A stretch of 64,000 nt of DNA from Cerioporus squamosus (lineage: Eukaryota; Basidiomycota; Agaricomycetes; Polyporales; Polyporaceae). The notes under the pieces were generated by a model. The model was not told the origin of the DNA, ran no database searches, and worked only from the letters and a program-made list of their open reading frames with translations. Location of the stretch: contig JABYQS010000144.1 in NCBI GenBank assembly GCA_022592435.1, positions 1 to 64,000 of the forward strand, in the 5' to 3' direction. The translations under genes were made by a program, and so were the position numbers. How positions within the stretch are numbered: the stretch's first letter is position 1; the number at the start of each line of letters is the position of its first letter. Of this stretch, positions 11,498 to 22,978 are shown piece after piece.

Positions 11498-12595
11498 CCT
11501 TGAAGGATGTACGTTGGCCTGAGGAGGTGTTAATGCCCAGTCGTAGTTTGCACCAAGGTCCCCCCTAGGAACGCTCTATGACAATAGGTATAAGCCTACA
11601 CGATACCGTGCCCTCAATATGAAGATGCACCTGTTCGGACATGCTGGAGGACGAGTGGATGTCCCAGTCAGATTCTAGAGACGTGGTTTCCCTATGCATG
11701 TGTGTCGGGTTCCTGGCGGAAGCAGTGAACTTGGATCAATAACTCACCAGGATGTGCTGAACTTATACCATCTCTTCTGGCCCTCCATACGCGTACGGCA
11801 GGTGGTAGTCAATGTGCTGTTCTTGCTATCATCGGAAACTGCTGTCAAGAGCACGCGGCGTTTTCAGGACCTGTACAGAGTAACTCAGGACAAGTGCCTT
11901 ACATGTGCGCAGAATTCAGAGGAAGTACCGGTTTGGAAAGCCATACGTCCGCCAGCTCCCCCGAAGGGAGGAGTTGATGCTTTAATAACTGAGTCCTTAG
12001 TTGACTTTGGAGCTGCGTACCAATCATGGAGGTTGCAACGCGCCCACCAGACGATCGAGCCGCCGCGCCCGAGGATATCTGACCATGACATCGTTCGACG
12101 TTGAACGTTGAGCTCAACCTCGCCTTCGAACGAGGCTTCGTGACTCATGAGCGCGGCGGGCCCGGCGCTCCTCCTCCGATCAGACCATGATCCACCTAGA
12201 CATGTACACGACGGTGCTGGGTGCTCGGCGCAACTCGTGTAGCGTATCTTACGCCACTCGCTAGTTGTGCCACCCGGACAGCGTGTCCTGCCAAAACATG
12301 CAGGACTAGTACCCGGACCTGACGCACATATGGGTGGCGTTCTTCTCATACGGAAACGGCCGACCGGAAACGGCCAGACGAGCGGAAACGGCCGGTCCAG
12401 TTCATGGCTCAACTCCTGCCAAAGACAGTAGACAAAGTCGGGCGTCATGACCAGTGTTGCGACCGCTCCTCACTGCTCACCGCACTAGCGACAGCACTGG
12501 GCCAAGACGCTATTTAGCTCACTCGCCTGAAAGATGATCTCACCAACTACACTCACCTCACTCACACTCACCTCACTCACACATTCTTCCGTACC
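11498..12595. other. intergenic with short tandem motifs
   Basis: Contains a 136-codon plus frame at 11694-12104 without recognised motif, three copies of CGGAAACGGCC at about 12350-12396, and a CACTCACCT-type simple repeat at about 12545-12585 just upstream of the next gene. No supported gene. Confidence 0.3.
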
Positions 12596-14043
12596 ATGAA
12601 CCACTCTTCGAACCCCGACGCCGGATGGGAGAAGGTACGTAACGTTGTCCGGACGTTCGATGCCTCACTCTCCGGTCTCATCGCGCATCGTCTCGGTCAA
12701 AGGGTGCCTCCGGGGCTCACTGGCGTGCTCAAGACGATGGCAAGATTGTCGTGTTCTATCCTCGCAAGACTGCGACGCCAGGAAGGATCGCACAACTACG
12801 CGCGATTCGCGCTCGGGCAGTCCTCGATTACTACATGCAGAAGGTAAGCGACAGACTATGCATATACGTTGATAATGCTTACTGAGCATTAATAGAGTGC
12901 GAAGACGCGGAAGGTGGCGGACGCACATTCCAACCAGAACGAGAGTTTGGCTGTGTCTTCGAGCGTTGAGCGTGTGGCGTCATCCGCGACGCACGGGCAG
13001 AAACCAGATGCACACGGTTCTACCTCGCCTCCTGCGGCTTTCCCCGCACAATCCACTACCGCCCCGTCTCCTTCGGCACATCACCAGCTCATGACATACG
13101 CAACCAATCCTCACCTTACATCCGCGCCGGACTATAGCCAAGCCTACCAATCACAGCTGCTTACCGCATCCACAGCTGCGCCGGTGCGCATGCAGAACAA
13201 CCAGAGTCACTCCTACCATACTCAACAGTCTTCGATTGCCACAGCCGCGCCGGCGCAGGGCTATGGTCAAGTGTACCAGACGCAGCAGCCTTCGACTTCT
13301 GCACCCGCACCGGCGCAGAGCCACAGTCACTCCTACCAGACGCACCCGCCTTCGACTTCTACAGCCGCGCCAGCACAGGACTATGGTCAGGCCTACCAGA
13401 CTCAGCAGCTTCCGACTTCTACAGCTGCGCCGGCGCAGAATTACGGCCACTCCTACCATGGCCAGCCGCAGCTGCCTTCGACTACACCGGCGCAGTACAC
13501 ATCTGACGCTCGTGACGGTCAATCCTACCATCAACAATCATCTCTTCCTGGACAGTACGCGAACGACCTGCACAGTACCCACCAACCGTCGTCATCTGTG
13601 CCTGCGCAGTATCCTGCCAACGGCGGTGCCGTCCTATCTTTCCAGTCGCCGACATCAACAAACCCTGCAGACATTCCCGCTCTATATTCTGACGGCAGCC
13701 ATGGCTCTGATCGACAGACATACGGAGAGCAGTACCGCTTCTCTACTTTCGCGAACGCTGTGTCTGTGTGTGGGTTACCGGGCGAGGCCAACGGTGCCGT
13801 CAATGGGCAACAGCGTGGCAGTAGCGCGACGTCTCACATCCCGGGGCCCGTCGTTTCGAGCGACACCGCCTGGACAGAGGTAAGACACTCACACCGCGAC
13901 TCTGATCTGTAGCTGGTGGCTAACTCCAATTTGCGCAGTCGGCGGTCCCGCCGTTCGAGTCATCGCTCGCCAACTTCGACACATTGTCCCAGAACTCTGG
14001 TTTCGACTCCGCCAGCCAAGCAATGGTACAGTATGTACGGTAG
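12596..14043 (+). CDS. Q/P/S/T/Y-rich repeat protein, function unknown
   Basis: A clean four-exon gene: 12596-12634, 12703-12843, 12896-13879 and 13939-14043. All three introns (68, 52 and 59 bp) are GT-AG in phase 0. The product is 422 residues. Exon 2 gives the only folded-looking part (HWRAQDDGKIVVFYPRKTAT, then IAQLRAIRARAVLDYYMQK). Exon 3 is low-complexity, with about five tandem copies of a 20-residue unit of the type YQTQQPSTSTAAPAQDYGQA (residues about 165-265), followed by Ser/Gln/Pro-rich sequence. The C-terminus ends FDSASQAMVQYVR. The start ATG is favoured because exon 1 (MNHSSNPDAGWEK) joins exon 2 in frame. The composition resembles prion-like or transactivator regions, but no DNA-binding domain is present. 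No family is recognised and no break was seen. Confidence 0.75.
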
Positions 14044-14841
14044 CGTCAGCAACGGTGGGAATACGGAAGGGGATGCTTGTAGCTATGACTGTTTGTAAAC
14101 TAACGCGAACATTTTGCGGCGTGTAGAACGTCGCTCGTTGTATACCTATCCGGTCTAGCGCATTGCATGATGCATTTCGAGACTACACCTGAATGCGCGC
14201 CGCCACCGCGAGTACGAGGGCGAGAGAGAGGCGCGTGAATGCAAGCTCACAGACAAGCCAACGCCCTCCTACGCGTGCGGATTTGAATGGTGGGGTTGGG
14301 GAAGCGCCAAAGCTGCGTAAAAGCGCGAGAGAAGAAAAACCTGCAGAGCAGAATTCTGATCCTGCCGAGCGACGCGACGCGGTCTTCAACAACGAGGTGG
14401 CAACGGGAGACAACGATTGGGTCAATTGGACTGCGTAATGTACACTTTTGGCACCACGGACACACCTGATGCTCCACCAAGGGGCGGAGCAGACGAAGTT
14501 GAAGGGCGTACAACAAGTCTGCGCAGTGGGTGGAGTGGAGGACGCTCCCTGCCAGGATAGATTACACAGTCGGATCGGAGCCCGAGCTTGAGACGGCGTG
14601 GCTTCAAATATGGGAGCGGGGAAAGAGAGACGAAGGAAGTTAAGGAGGGGATTTATACACAAACGCAATCAGGCAGCTCCAGTATGGGCACGTCGCAGAC
14701 GTTGGTGGCGCCCTCACGCATGAGTCCGTTGGTTCTGAACAGGAACACGGTTAACATCGCCTGCAGCCGCCACAAGGTGCGCATCAGGTTCACGTATTGC
14801 TCCCCTTCACCTGAGCGAGCACCATAGAGCGTCCGGATCGG
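14044..14841. other. intergenic with unsupported minus-strand frames
   Basis: Minus frames at 14183-14668 (161 codons) and 14653-14853 are open. The latter contains VNLMRTLWRLQAMLTVFLF, which could be a membrane-protein exon continuing into the duplicated segment that begins at 14842. I could not build a gene from them. Confidence 0.3.
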
Positions 14842-16260
14842 GCTCGAGCCCAACCGTCACATCGTCAGTCGCGGTGAACGGTTGAGGTCGTCGATAAGGT
14901 TCGCGGTGTCGTATCTTTTCAGTTGCGACGTGCGTGAAATGGTCAGCAATGGTCGGATACTGCCGAAGAACAAGCGGACGGACGACGATCATAGTCGGCA
15001 CCAATCGCTCTTGTTCGGAGCGAGACGAATGACTCACCCAGAAAATAGCCACAATCTGGACCGTATGTGTTCCCTTCCGAACCCGATCATGATCATCAGC
15101 TGCTGTTTGCGGTCGGTCGTTGCCTGACGTTGTGCAAACCCATGTACGAGCTCGAGCCTCATGCACGCGGGAGGGACATTGAACGCTGGTGCAGCGACAA
15201 GGGGCGTCGTCCGAGGCGCCGAAGATGTGATAGAGAGGGAGTTACTGGCGAGAAGAGGTGAAGCGATGTAGGAGGGCTGTGGAGATAGAGGTGGGCGGGT
15301 GGCAGGAGAAGTCGGGTCGGGCCAGTGAAATCGAGCAATCCATGCGGCAGGTCTGCTCCATGACCACCCACGGTAGGTGTCGCCGCTGCCATGGGAATGC
15401 CGGCCCCCACTCAGTCCATACGCTGTGTCGTACCGGAAGACGACGATCCATACCTGTCGAGGTCAGCACAATTGAAGAGACGATATGCTGCTGCGACGCA
15501 CCTTGCAAGCATCGGTTTCACAATTGCGCGTCGCTAGAGTCTCTACACCTGAGAGCGCCTTGGACGATTCTTGCTGTCATGCTGACCGGAGGCCGCCATC
15601 GACGTGGCAGGCGAACACCCCCGGCGGTGCGACTGTGTGCTAGTAAGGATTGCAGAGATCAGCACCAGTATCCTGCTTTCTCATAGCAACGAGTGAGTAC
15701 GACTAACCCTGTGAATCGCCTAGGGCGACAGCCAGGTAGTGGTCTTGGGGCGGTCGGTGCTCCGCATGCATCCGAAAAGTGCGGCTGCATGCTGCCGCCA
15801 CGCCTTGCAGTCCCGACGAGAATAGATGCGAGAACCAGCGCCGACAACAGAAGAGTTGAGCTGGCAGGAGGATGGCCGACGTATTTGAGTCAAGCAGTGT
15901 GCGGGCGGGGATGTTGGATGGCATGGTCGGTGCTCCGCATGCGTCCGGCGCGTGCGGCTGAATGCCACCGCCCGTCTGCACGCCTTGCGTTCCCGAGCAT
16001 GGCGTCTACGAGGGAAGAGGTAGGCTGGCTGCAGGAAGACATGTTCAACACTGGTATTCAAGCAGCGAGCAGGAGATGGCCGAGCGCGAGCAGCGTGGAC
16101 GCGGGGCGCACGCGCGCCCCGCCCCGCCTTGCTGACAAAGCTGCACAGCTTCCCGAACTCGGACCGCGACCCGCGGCCGCCGCGATTCGACTTGCTCCAT
16201 GTGGCATGTCCCTCCTCTACGACTTGCTAACCTCGGCCGCGGCTTCCTCCCTCTCTCAGC
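14842..16260 (+). repeat. 1,419-bp direct duplicate A (contains class II repeat)
   Basis: This segment and 26252-27670 appear identical over their full length, at a constant offset of 11,410 bp. Its right half (about 15750-16260) is a diverged relative of the class I element: it shares GGTGCTCCGCATGCGTCCGG, CCGCCCGTCTGCACGCCTTG and GCTGACAAAGCTGCACAGC. The GGTGCTCCGCATGC module is itself tandemly duplicated with a 173-bp period (15756 and 15929). After 16260, copy A continues with sequence still related to class I (GAAGATTGCAAGCGCCC against GACAATTGCAAACATC), whereas copy B switches to unrelated DNA. Copy A is therefore the more complete one. Open frames on both strands (up to 232 codons) are not supported as genes. 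Confidence 0.9.
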
Positions 16261-17034
16261 GAAGATTGCAAGCGCCCTCTCGTCCAGACCATGCTCTCTC
16301 CCACCCGCCGAGAGGTCAGTGCCCGTCGGGGTCGGTAGAACGATATCTTTCCCGTGGAAGCTCGGCGAATCCACTCACGGTGATGACTTAGTCCCATAGT
16401 TGGAGCCCACCCGTGGCCGCCGCAAGTTCTGCACTTCTATTACTTCAAAAGCAGGTTGTGACAAACCTCTCATGCGAGGTCCGTGATTTTGCAGCAATCT
16501 CACGCGCGTGATTGCGTACTTTGTTGTCAGGCTTACTTACTACACGACTACCCAGAAGGCTAACACGGCCAGTATCGACGCTAAGCAAACGAGCTCAGCT
16601 AAAACCGTCTCTACGGTGCGCTGCCATTCTTCCGGTTTATTCTCGCCAGAAGGTTCATGCGCATGCCCGTCTCTATCTGTGTCCATGCGCGGCATACGCC
16701 CTCCGGTCCCCTCGTCCGTGACCTCATCTGATTGGAGACCTCCGACCGCTATGCGGCTACTCCTCTTGACCTCCACTGATGCTCTTTCAACACCTGTACG
16801 CAAGTCAGGTTGGGAATTTGCGGACGTACCTCTCCACAGCTCTATCACGTTTCTTGACGCGCCACGCTTGGATGAGCAGGATTTGCCCGCGCACACTAGG
16901 TATGTCGTCTTCGTACGGGTCTTTGCCGTCATGCGCCCCTGAAATTGCAGCTAAGATTATCATGGAGTCATGAGAGTATGATATACGTACGCCCACGCAG
17001 TGAATTGGTCCTGTACTCGAGTCTTTATGATGTA
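16261..17034. other. rest of class II repeat, then unsupported frames
   Basis: About 16261-16320 continues the class II repeat. At 16540-16932 a 130-codon minus frame ends in a hydrophobic stretch (LAELVCLASILAVLAFWVVV), preceded by charged sequence with NKPEEWQRTVETV. It could be the last exon of a membrane protein, but no upstream exon was joined. Confidence 0.3.
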
Positions 17035-18299
17035 TCAATTGCAGAATAGCCACGGCCACTCACCACCTCCGCTGTGGACTGTGCACAGCTCCTGAGCGGT
17101 AACACAGTCATACAGGTACATACGGCCCACATCGTCATGGAATATGATCGTCTCGTCGTCGGTACAAGAAGCCACCGATATGTCGCACGATTTAGATAAT
17201 TGGACCGGTATTCTTGCCGCCAGCGTATGTGGTCGGTTCTCTCCTGGTACCGGTGAGTGATGGACTGATATCCCATCTTGCATATGATTCAAGACAATCC
17301 TCCCTTTAGGAGACACTGCCGCCGAGCTGCTGGGTGCCCAAGGTATTGTCAGGCGGGAAATCAATAGCTAGAGCTAGGACCATGCTCTCACAATGGGCCG
17401 CCTATGCTGTACTTTCCCGTAATGCACCCCGAATACACGTCGAATTCGATTCTACCACCACAGTGGCCGTCAGTATTGCTCGTATGGAGTATACCGCAAC
17501 CTCACAGAAGTCCCCGTTTCCCGTAGAAGACAAGGAGTGTGTTGGCTTTTCCCGTTTGACTCCGACGAGTCCTCCCAATAGTTGGTACCGGAAAGTGCAG
17601 GTGCGATACTTCCGTCTCGTCGTGCAAGGAGTTGAGAGTCCACTTCGGAGTTGAACCTAAGATTCGACTGGTACAGCATGTTACAATTCTCGGCTCCCCA
17701 TTCGACCGTACCTTCCTCCGCAAGAGACCATACCTTGACATTTCCGGAAGAAGAGGCCGCGAGTGTCCCGCACTGAGAGCTGAAGGCAAGGCGAGCTTCG
17801 GTCACCGCTTCCCAACCGGCATACCCTACTTCGAATGAGAGAGTAGATCCTAGAGGCAGCCATGACTGCGTGAGTTTCCATATACCGGCAACGCCGTCCC
17901 TGCAGATGGTTCCCATGGCTGGTTCTCCTTCTAGTGTTCTTGCGCAGCACATCGCTACCACTCGAGATGTCGGGTGAGCGCACTTGGCGAGTTTCGCTCC
18001 ATTCCTGGTGGACCAGAAGTTGACAGCACCATCGAGGCCTAATGTGCGTAAGTGATTAGCTTAGGTAAGTATCCGAGGCACTCCTCCACAATAATCCGCG
18101 CTACAAACGTACCCAAGGTGATGACGACGTCCCCATCTGGGCTAAGGATCAAACTTATGATCGTGTGCCTCGCAGAAGCGGTCGCGGTCAATTTCTCGGT
18201 ATGGCTGTGAGTCATTGTCGGTTGAGTTGTCGTCGATACAGAGGCGGGGGGTGGGGACGTCAAACATCCTTGACCACTCGTTCCGAGGACATAAATCAT
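17035..18299 (-). CDS. WD40-repeat protein
   Basis: Exon 1 runs from an ATG at 18299 to 18113 and encodes a SLILSPDGDVVITLG blade. A 74-bp intron (18039-18112, GTACGT donor, TTAG acceptor) joins it in phase 1 to LDGAVNFWSTRNGAKLAKCA and later TLAASSSGNVKVWSLAEEG, typical WD blades. The 3' exon (about 17364-17035) holds SAAVSPKGRIVLNHMQDGIS, DDETIIFHDDVGRMYLYD and QELCTVHSGG. The middle (about 17370-17600) contains one or two introns I could not place. The order matches a common Agaricomycete family of beta-propeller proteins, usually scaffolds with unknown partners. The gene is divergent to the small gene at 18446. The last exon may be incomplete, since the C-terminus ends abruptly after EWPWLFCN. 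Confidence 0.65.
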
Positions 18300-18445
18300 G
18301 CCAGACGCTTAAGTCGGGAAAATGCCTATAAGCGGAAAGAAGATAAGTATTCCGGTTACCGAATATGGCGGTTGATACTATGCGCTCAAGAGATCGTCCG
18401 CAGTTAAAACAGTGCGGGTCCTAGTGACTTCGAGAGAAGAACACC

Positions 18446-19086
18446 ATGGCCGCCACACCGTAAGTCATTACATTCGCGCCCTTCGTCCAGCTTTCCGAGT
18501 CCTACTTTTAATGCGCCTTAGTATATCACGATCGAGAGAGCGCCACCATGACTCGCACCACGGGTTAGTATTCCTTGGCGAAGGACGATGGGAACAAGTT
18601 TCTCTCCGGCTCCTAGGGACTCCCGGCAAGCCTTGTAGGTTTTTCTCCGGTATCATGAAGCCGACACTGTACTCCCTCCTTTTGACACCACAGTGAAACT
18701 TGAGGTTCGCAGTGCGAGTAGTCTTCTCTGTTTCGACATAAGCCAAGCACAGTTAGCCGTGGAATTGTCAGAGGTAAGCAGTACATTTTCAATATATGAT
18801 ATCACTAACTATCCGACGTTCTCAGATGTCACTCGAGGTTATCATCAAGTTCCTAAACACACTGGCAGAGACGATACGCATTCGTTTGGCGGACAGGAAG
18901 TCCTTATGGCAGTTCATTGCCGCGCTGGGGGTTATCCGAGATCCCGGACAGCTCGGATTGCCGAGTGTAGAAGTCGTTAGGAGGAACGAACTCGACATCA
19001 ACTTGTTGGACTCAATCCTCGGTAGGATTGAAGAGACACAGGATGAGCTGGAACGTACATGGAGCGTGCTGCAGGAAGATGCGTAG
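18446..19086 (+). CDS. small helical protein, several short exons
   Basis: The likely start is the ATG at 18446 (context ACACCATGGCC), giving MAATP before a GTAAGT donor. A small exon with ISRSRERHHDSHHG follows. Internal exon 18694-18774 encodes KLEVRSASSLLCFDISQAQL and ends SEG-like before GTAAGC. A 51-bp intron ending CTCAG at 18825 leads to the last exon 18826-19086, with SLEVIIKFLNTLAETIRIRL and LLDSILGRIEETQDELERTW, ending in TAG. The exon between 18560 and 18690 is not resolved. The tail is strongly helical and probably a coiled coil. No family is recognised. It is divergent from the WD40 gene, with about 150 bp between them. Confidence 0.5.
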
Positions 19087-19246
19087 ACTTCGGACGGACA
19101 CTGTGAGGCATATGTGGGACATAGAATGCAGATGAAGTTCAATCGCGCGTGTGTGTTTTTCTCTGCACGCCGCTAGTGAGTAGACAAGCAAGCTTAGTAG
19201 CCTCCTGCAAGGTGTCCATCGATGCACGAACCGGTCTGTCCTGGGC

Positions 19247-21240
19247 TTACGTCTTCGTCTTGATCAATCCCGCCTTGAGGTCGAAGCTGTTTCCGTCCGA
19301 CTGAAGGTCGATGAACTCGGATCCATAGCTGCCCGTGCACCCATCCGGCTTCGACAGCGTGCGCAAGAGGCCGTGATCAGGTGTGATCCTGACGATGCTC
19401 ACTTTGCGTGCGGGAGTGACGATTGTGAGCGTTACGAGTTGGTCTCTGTCGCATATTTCATCAGCTCATGCCCTCGACGCCGTGGTACGCACAAGGGTGG
19501 CGACCACAACGATACGCACCATTGGAGCCAGTCCATGAAGGGCTCGAACGAGCCGCGCTCATGCGCGAATTCGGCCCACATGCGCTCGAAGCTGGCCATG
19601 ATCGCTGCAAGGGTGCGCTCCATCGACGCACGAGTGCTGCAGCCTCCGGAAGAAGTTGCGCCAAGGATGGGACGGGCGGTAAATTGAGGACATTCAGGCC
19701 GCATCTTGTGGTTCACATGATAATGTTTTGCTGTCAGTACCTGCCCATCTCCACTGGAACGAAATGCTCCGGTTGTATGCGTGAAGAGAGCGGGACGTAC
19801 CGACGACCAATACCACCTTCCAGGACTCAAAGCTGGTGTTGACCAGGGTGCCTCCGATCTTCTTCTTCTCCCTATCTCGAGTGACGGCGTACAAGTCGTC
19901 CGGCCACTTGATGCGAACCCGTTTTCCCTCCGCCTCGGCGACCGCGAGCGCGAGCGCGAAGAGATACTGGACGAGAACGACCTTTTGCGCGGGAAGTGCG
20001 CTCAATGACACGCGCAACAGAAGAGAGAACTGCAGGCAACTGGGTGGGGACAACCAGATGTTCCCCTTACGGCCGCGGCCTGTGAGTCGCGCGGAAGCGA
20101 GGGAGAGTTTCGGCTCGGGAGGGAGCTCAACAGACGCATGTTCCTGGGCACAGTATCATCAGTATCTGCAAATCGCAGGGGAAAGGAAAGGAGAGGTACG
20201 CACTCGTCCAGCATCGTCTGCGTGCTCGTCACAATCTCGCCGTACAGCAGCGCCTCACCGACACCCCACCTCTTTTGTGGGTAGCTTTGGCGACACCCGC
20301 GGTCTTTGCGCGCCTGAGCAAGTGCCTTGTGGTATGCGACGATGTCGAACTTCGGTTAACTCGCGCGACGGAAGCGACTCTGCTCCCCCTTCGACTGCGT
20401 AGACCCCAATATGCTTCGGGTTCCAAGTGGCAGGGTCCCCACTGCTCTTCGCCGCGAACTCGCGCGCGTCGGCGAAGACGCGGGGTGCAGACGAGGAGGG
20501 GTGCGAGAGGAAAGTATCATTGATATCTGTAAGCTGGCACGGCTCTAAACTCGCGACTCGGCTCTGTACCTCCAGTGCCTGTAGGATGGTTGGGACGACG
20601 CCAGCGCGCCATGGTGCTGCTGTAAGGATTTATAGAGTCGGGCGTGCGTGAGTTTGCACTTCACTCTCCAGAGGGAACTGCGAGCCCGAGGTCCGAGAGG
20701 GTCCGCCGAAGAATGTTGAGGGCGTACGGGCGAGATCGATGCCTTCGATGCACCTGATGGTGCAGGTGTCAAGATCCTCGCCCGCCTGCGTACGGACCCA
20801 AAGTCCCCTGTTGGGACCCAAGCCCGCATTGGCCGGGGAGTCGCCACGATCTGGAGTCTGAACCTCGAATCACCTCTCTCAGGAGAAGGTAAGGACAGAG
20901 AACGCCTATCCGTTCGATGTGCGTGTTGTCTCCGACAGTGAGTTGGACATCTGTCGTCTCATAGAAGGCGGAACGAGCGGCGGGCGTGAGGGAGAAAGAC
21001 AATCGTGACTCAGTGTCCTCAACTTGAAATCTGGCTGCTTGTTCGTTGAATCGAGGCCCGGGATGGTTACCCCCGACATCGCGGACAGAGACAGAGAGGT
21101 GTTCGCTCTGCGTGACTGCACACGGGCAGGCGTCCCGAGCGCGAGCGACTGTCCTCCTCTGGACACATAGCTTTGGACCTCCTTCACAGCAATGGGGGAC
21201 AGCGCAGATCCTGGGCTAAAATCCGAGAATGGGCTCCCTG
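19247..21240 (-). pseudogene. BPL1: biotin-protein ligase (holocarboxylase synthetase), decayed copy
   Basis: Order on the minus strand follows fungal BPL1. It has an N-terminal GATase-like piece (KEVQSYVSRGGQSLALGTPA, about 21187), the start of the catalytic domain (TSTQTMLDE, 20232), GRGRKGNIWLSPPSCLQFSL and RVRIKWPDDLYA with EKKKIGGTLVNTSF (20050-19830). It continues with NLPPVPSLAQLLPEAAA, ERTLAAIMASFERMWAEF, and the C-terminal SYGSEFIDLQSDGNSFDLKA, ending in TAA at 19247-19249. The family biotinylates carboxylases using ATP. This copy is broken. There is a 1-nt loss near 20100 between LLSSLP and EPKLSLASARL, an insertion near 19625 that shifts the frame before ERTLAAIM, loss of residues after FMD, and a stop created at the intron-split codon before DQLVTLTIV. 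Introns are kept, so it is a DNA-level duplicate. Sequencing error is an alternative. Confidence 0.8.
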
Positions 21241-22059
21241 CGGACAGGAACGAGCAAAGCGCAAGTGGTAGACTCGGGATGTGTCGATAGGGCCTGAAGG
21301 TCTTGAAGCAGGTTCGGATGGTAATTAATGAGACTCGGCTGGGAAATGAGACATGTCAGTCTTCCGAACGCATCTTCCAGGGACCGTAAGCGCTCAAAGG
21401 GACAGCTGTCAGCCTTTGAACCCTAACCTTACCACTACTTTCGCGGTCAGATTGGTCTTCCGAAGGAATGGAGGTTCACGTTCAGTCTTCGAAGCATGGG
21501 CTACAATGAAGTCATTGACCTGCCTGAAAGTGAGCGTCTGCGTGAGGGAAGATGACGCGGACGTCTGAAGCTGATCATGCGTCCGGAAGGTTGACATGTA
21601 CCTTTCGCTCTCGAAGAAAAACGCCAACGTCTCATTACCATCCGAGCCTGCTACAGTGTAACGTTACGGTGGGACAAGCCCAGATACTTATGATTGGATC
21701 GGACGCCACGAAAGTGAACAAGTGAGCGGACGGACGGGAGGAGCCTAGCTCGCGATCGGCGAGGAAGGACACTGCAGAGCGCATCTCAGCTGCAGGCTGC
21801 AGCTGGAGAATGACCGGTACCGGTACAGCGGTACCGCTATATGTATCGGGCAGTTGCAGGATCAATCTAGATTTATCGGCGGGCTCGGCTCAGATCCGAT
21901 GAGGTCATACGCAACCACGCCACTCAGATTGAGATCTCGATCTCGCCGCCACTCACACATCCCATATTCATGCTTCAAAATCCGGAGCTGTCGCGTTGAC
22001 TTGCTCTGACAATCGCCACCTTCATTAGCTCGTAGCAGTTTTGGGAAGTCACGGGCCAT
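21241..22059. other. intergenic, nothing recognised
   Basis: Short unsupported frames only. A run of GGTACC and ACCGGT motifs lies at 21814-21838. Confidence 0.35.
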
Positions 22060-22338
22060 ATGTTTCGGACGCCTGTGACCACTACAGTATCCTCAACAGG
22101 GGACAAGATTACTTCCTACCAGGTATGCGTACTAGCAGTTATATATCGAACGTTTACTGATGAGACGGGGTTGCAGGGTACTCAGGTGTGGTGTGTTATA
22201 CGCAGCGCTGCAGGGAAGACCCCAGTCATTATGTTGGGAGCTGTCCCAGACAGTACGCCTATCAAACGCGGCGACGAGGTACCACAGGACAGTAGAACCT
22301 TTGTCCGGAAGCATGACTCAATAGATCTCTCACTCTAG
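22060..22338 (+). CDS. possible small two-exon protein
   Basis: The ATG at 22060 starts MFRTPVTTTVSSTGDKITSYQ, followed by a well-formed 54-bp intron (22123-22176, GTATGC to TTGCAG) and an exon encoding GTQVWCVIRSAAGKTPVIML, ending in TAG at 22336-22338. The product is about 74 residues. Because the intron length is a multiple of three and contains no stop, both spliced and retained forms are open. No family is recognised, and nothing independent proves it is a gene. Confidence 0.35.
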   Translation: MFRTPVTTTVSSTGDKITSYQVCVLAVIYRTFTDETGLQGTQVWCVIRSAAGKTPVIMLGAVPDSTPIKRGDEVPQDSRTFVRKHDSIDLSL

Positions 22339-22978
22339 CCCTCGAATAGAGCAACCGAGTTCAACTCGCTATCATACGGAGCAGTCCATTCGATGGACAT
22401 CACGGCTGGCCACGACACCCCTCAGCACGGGCATGCTCATGAGCGACTGATTGGGGAGTGCTCTGACAAAGTCGCCACCCAGCCTGTACCAAGTCACTTC
22501 CAGTTGGTACGTCTCTGGAGAGTGCTCATTGCCACAGCACCGGAATAACTATGAATCGTTATACGCAGAATAAGCCGGAAAAGTGCAAGAAATTGTCCGC
22601 GAACACGAGCTCAGGTGAAACCCCGAGAAAGCGCAAGAAACGTGCTCCTCCACCGTTCCGAGTAAGGTGGATCGCGGTGAGTTGAGAAATACTTATCACC
22701 AATTGTCGGATGTTGCTGAAGGAAAAAAAGGCAAATCAAGTTACGAGGAGACGTACAAAGACTTTCGATACGTCCATGGAACCTCACTGGACTACGCCAC
22801 AGTGATTCATTGATTCGGATTGACATGTAATTGTGGCACTCACGATGAAGCTCTCATTGACATTATGATTACGATCGGTTGGCCAAACCGAACAGTGTGA
22901 CTGTGCGACGCGAGGACTCCGCACGGTACAGACTGGAGCCGGACAAGTAGTTGTCTCGCAGCGGCAGTTCATGCGACG
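22339..22978. other. intergenic, nothing recognised
   Basis: No supported gene. The glutathione reductase remnant ends abruptly at its right side, and no C-terminal reductase sequence is found here. Confidence 0.35.
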
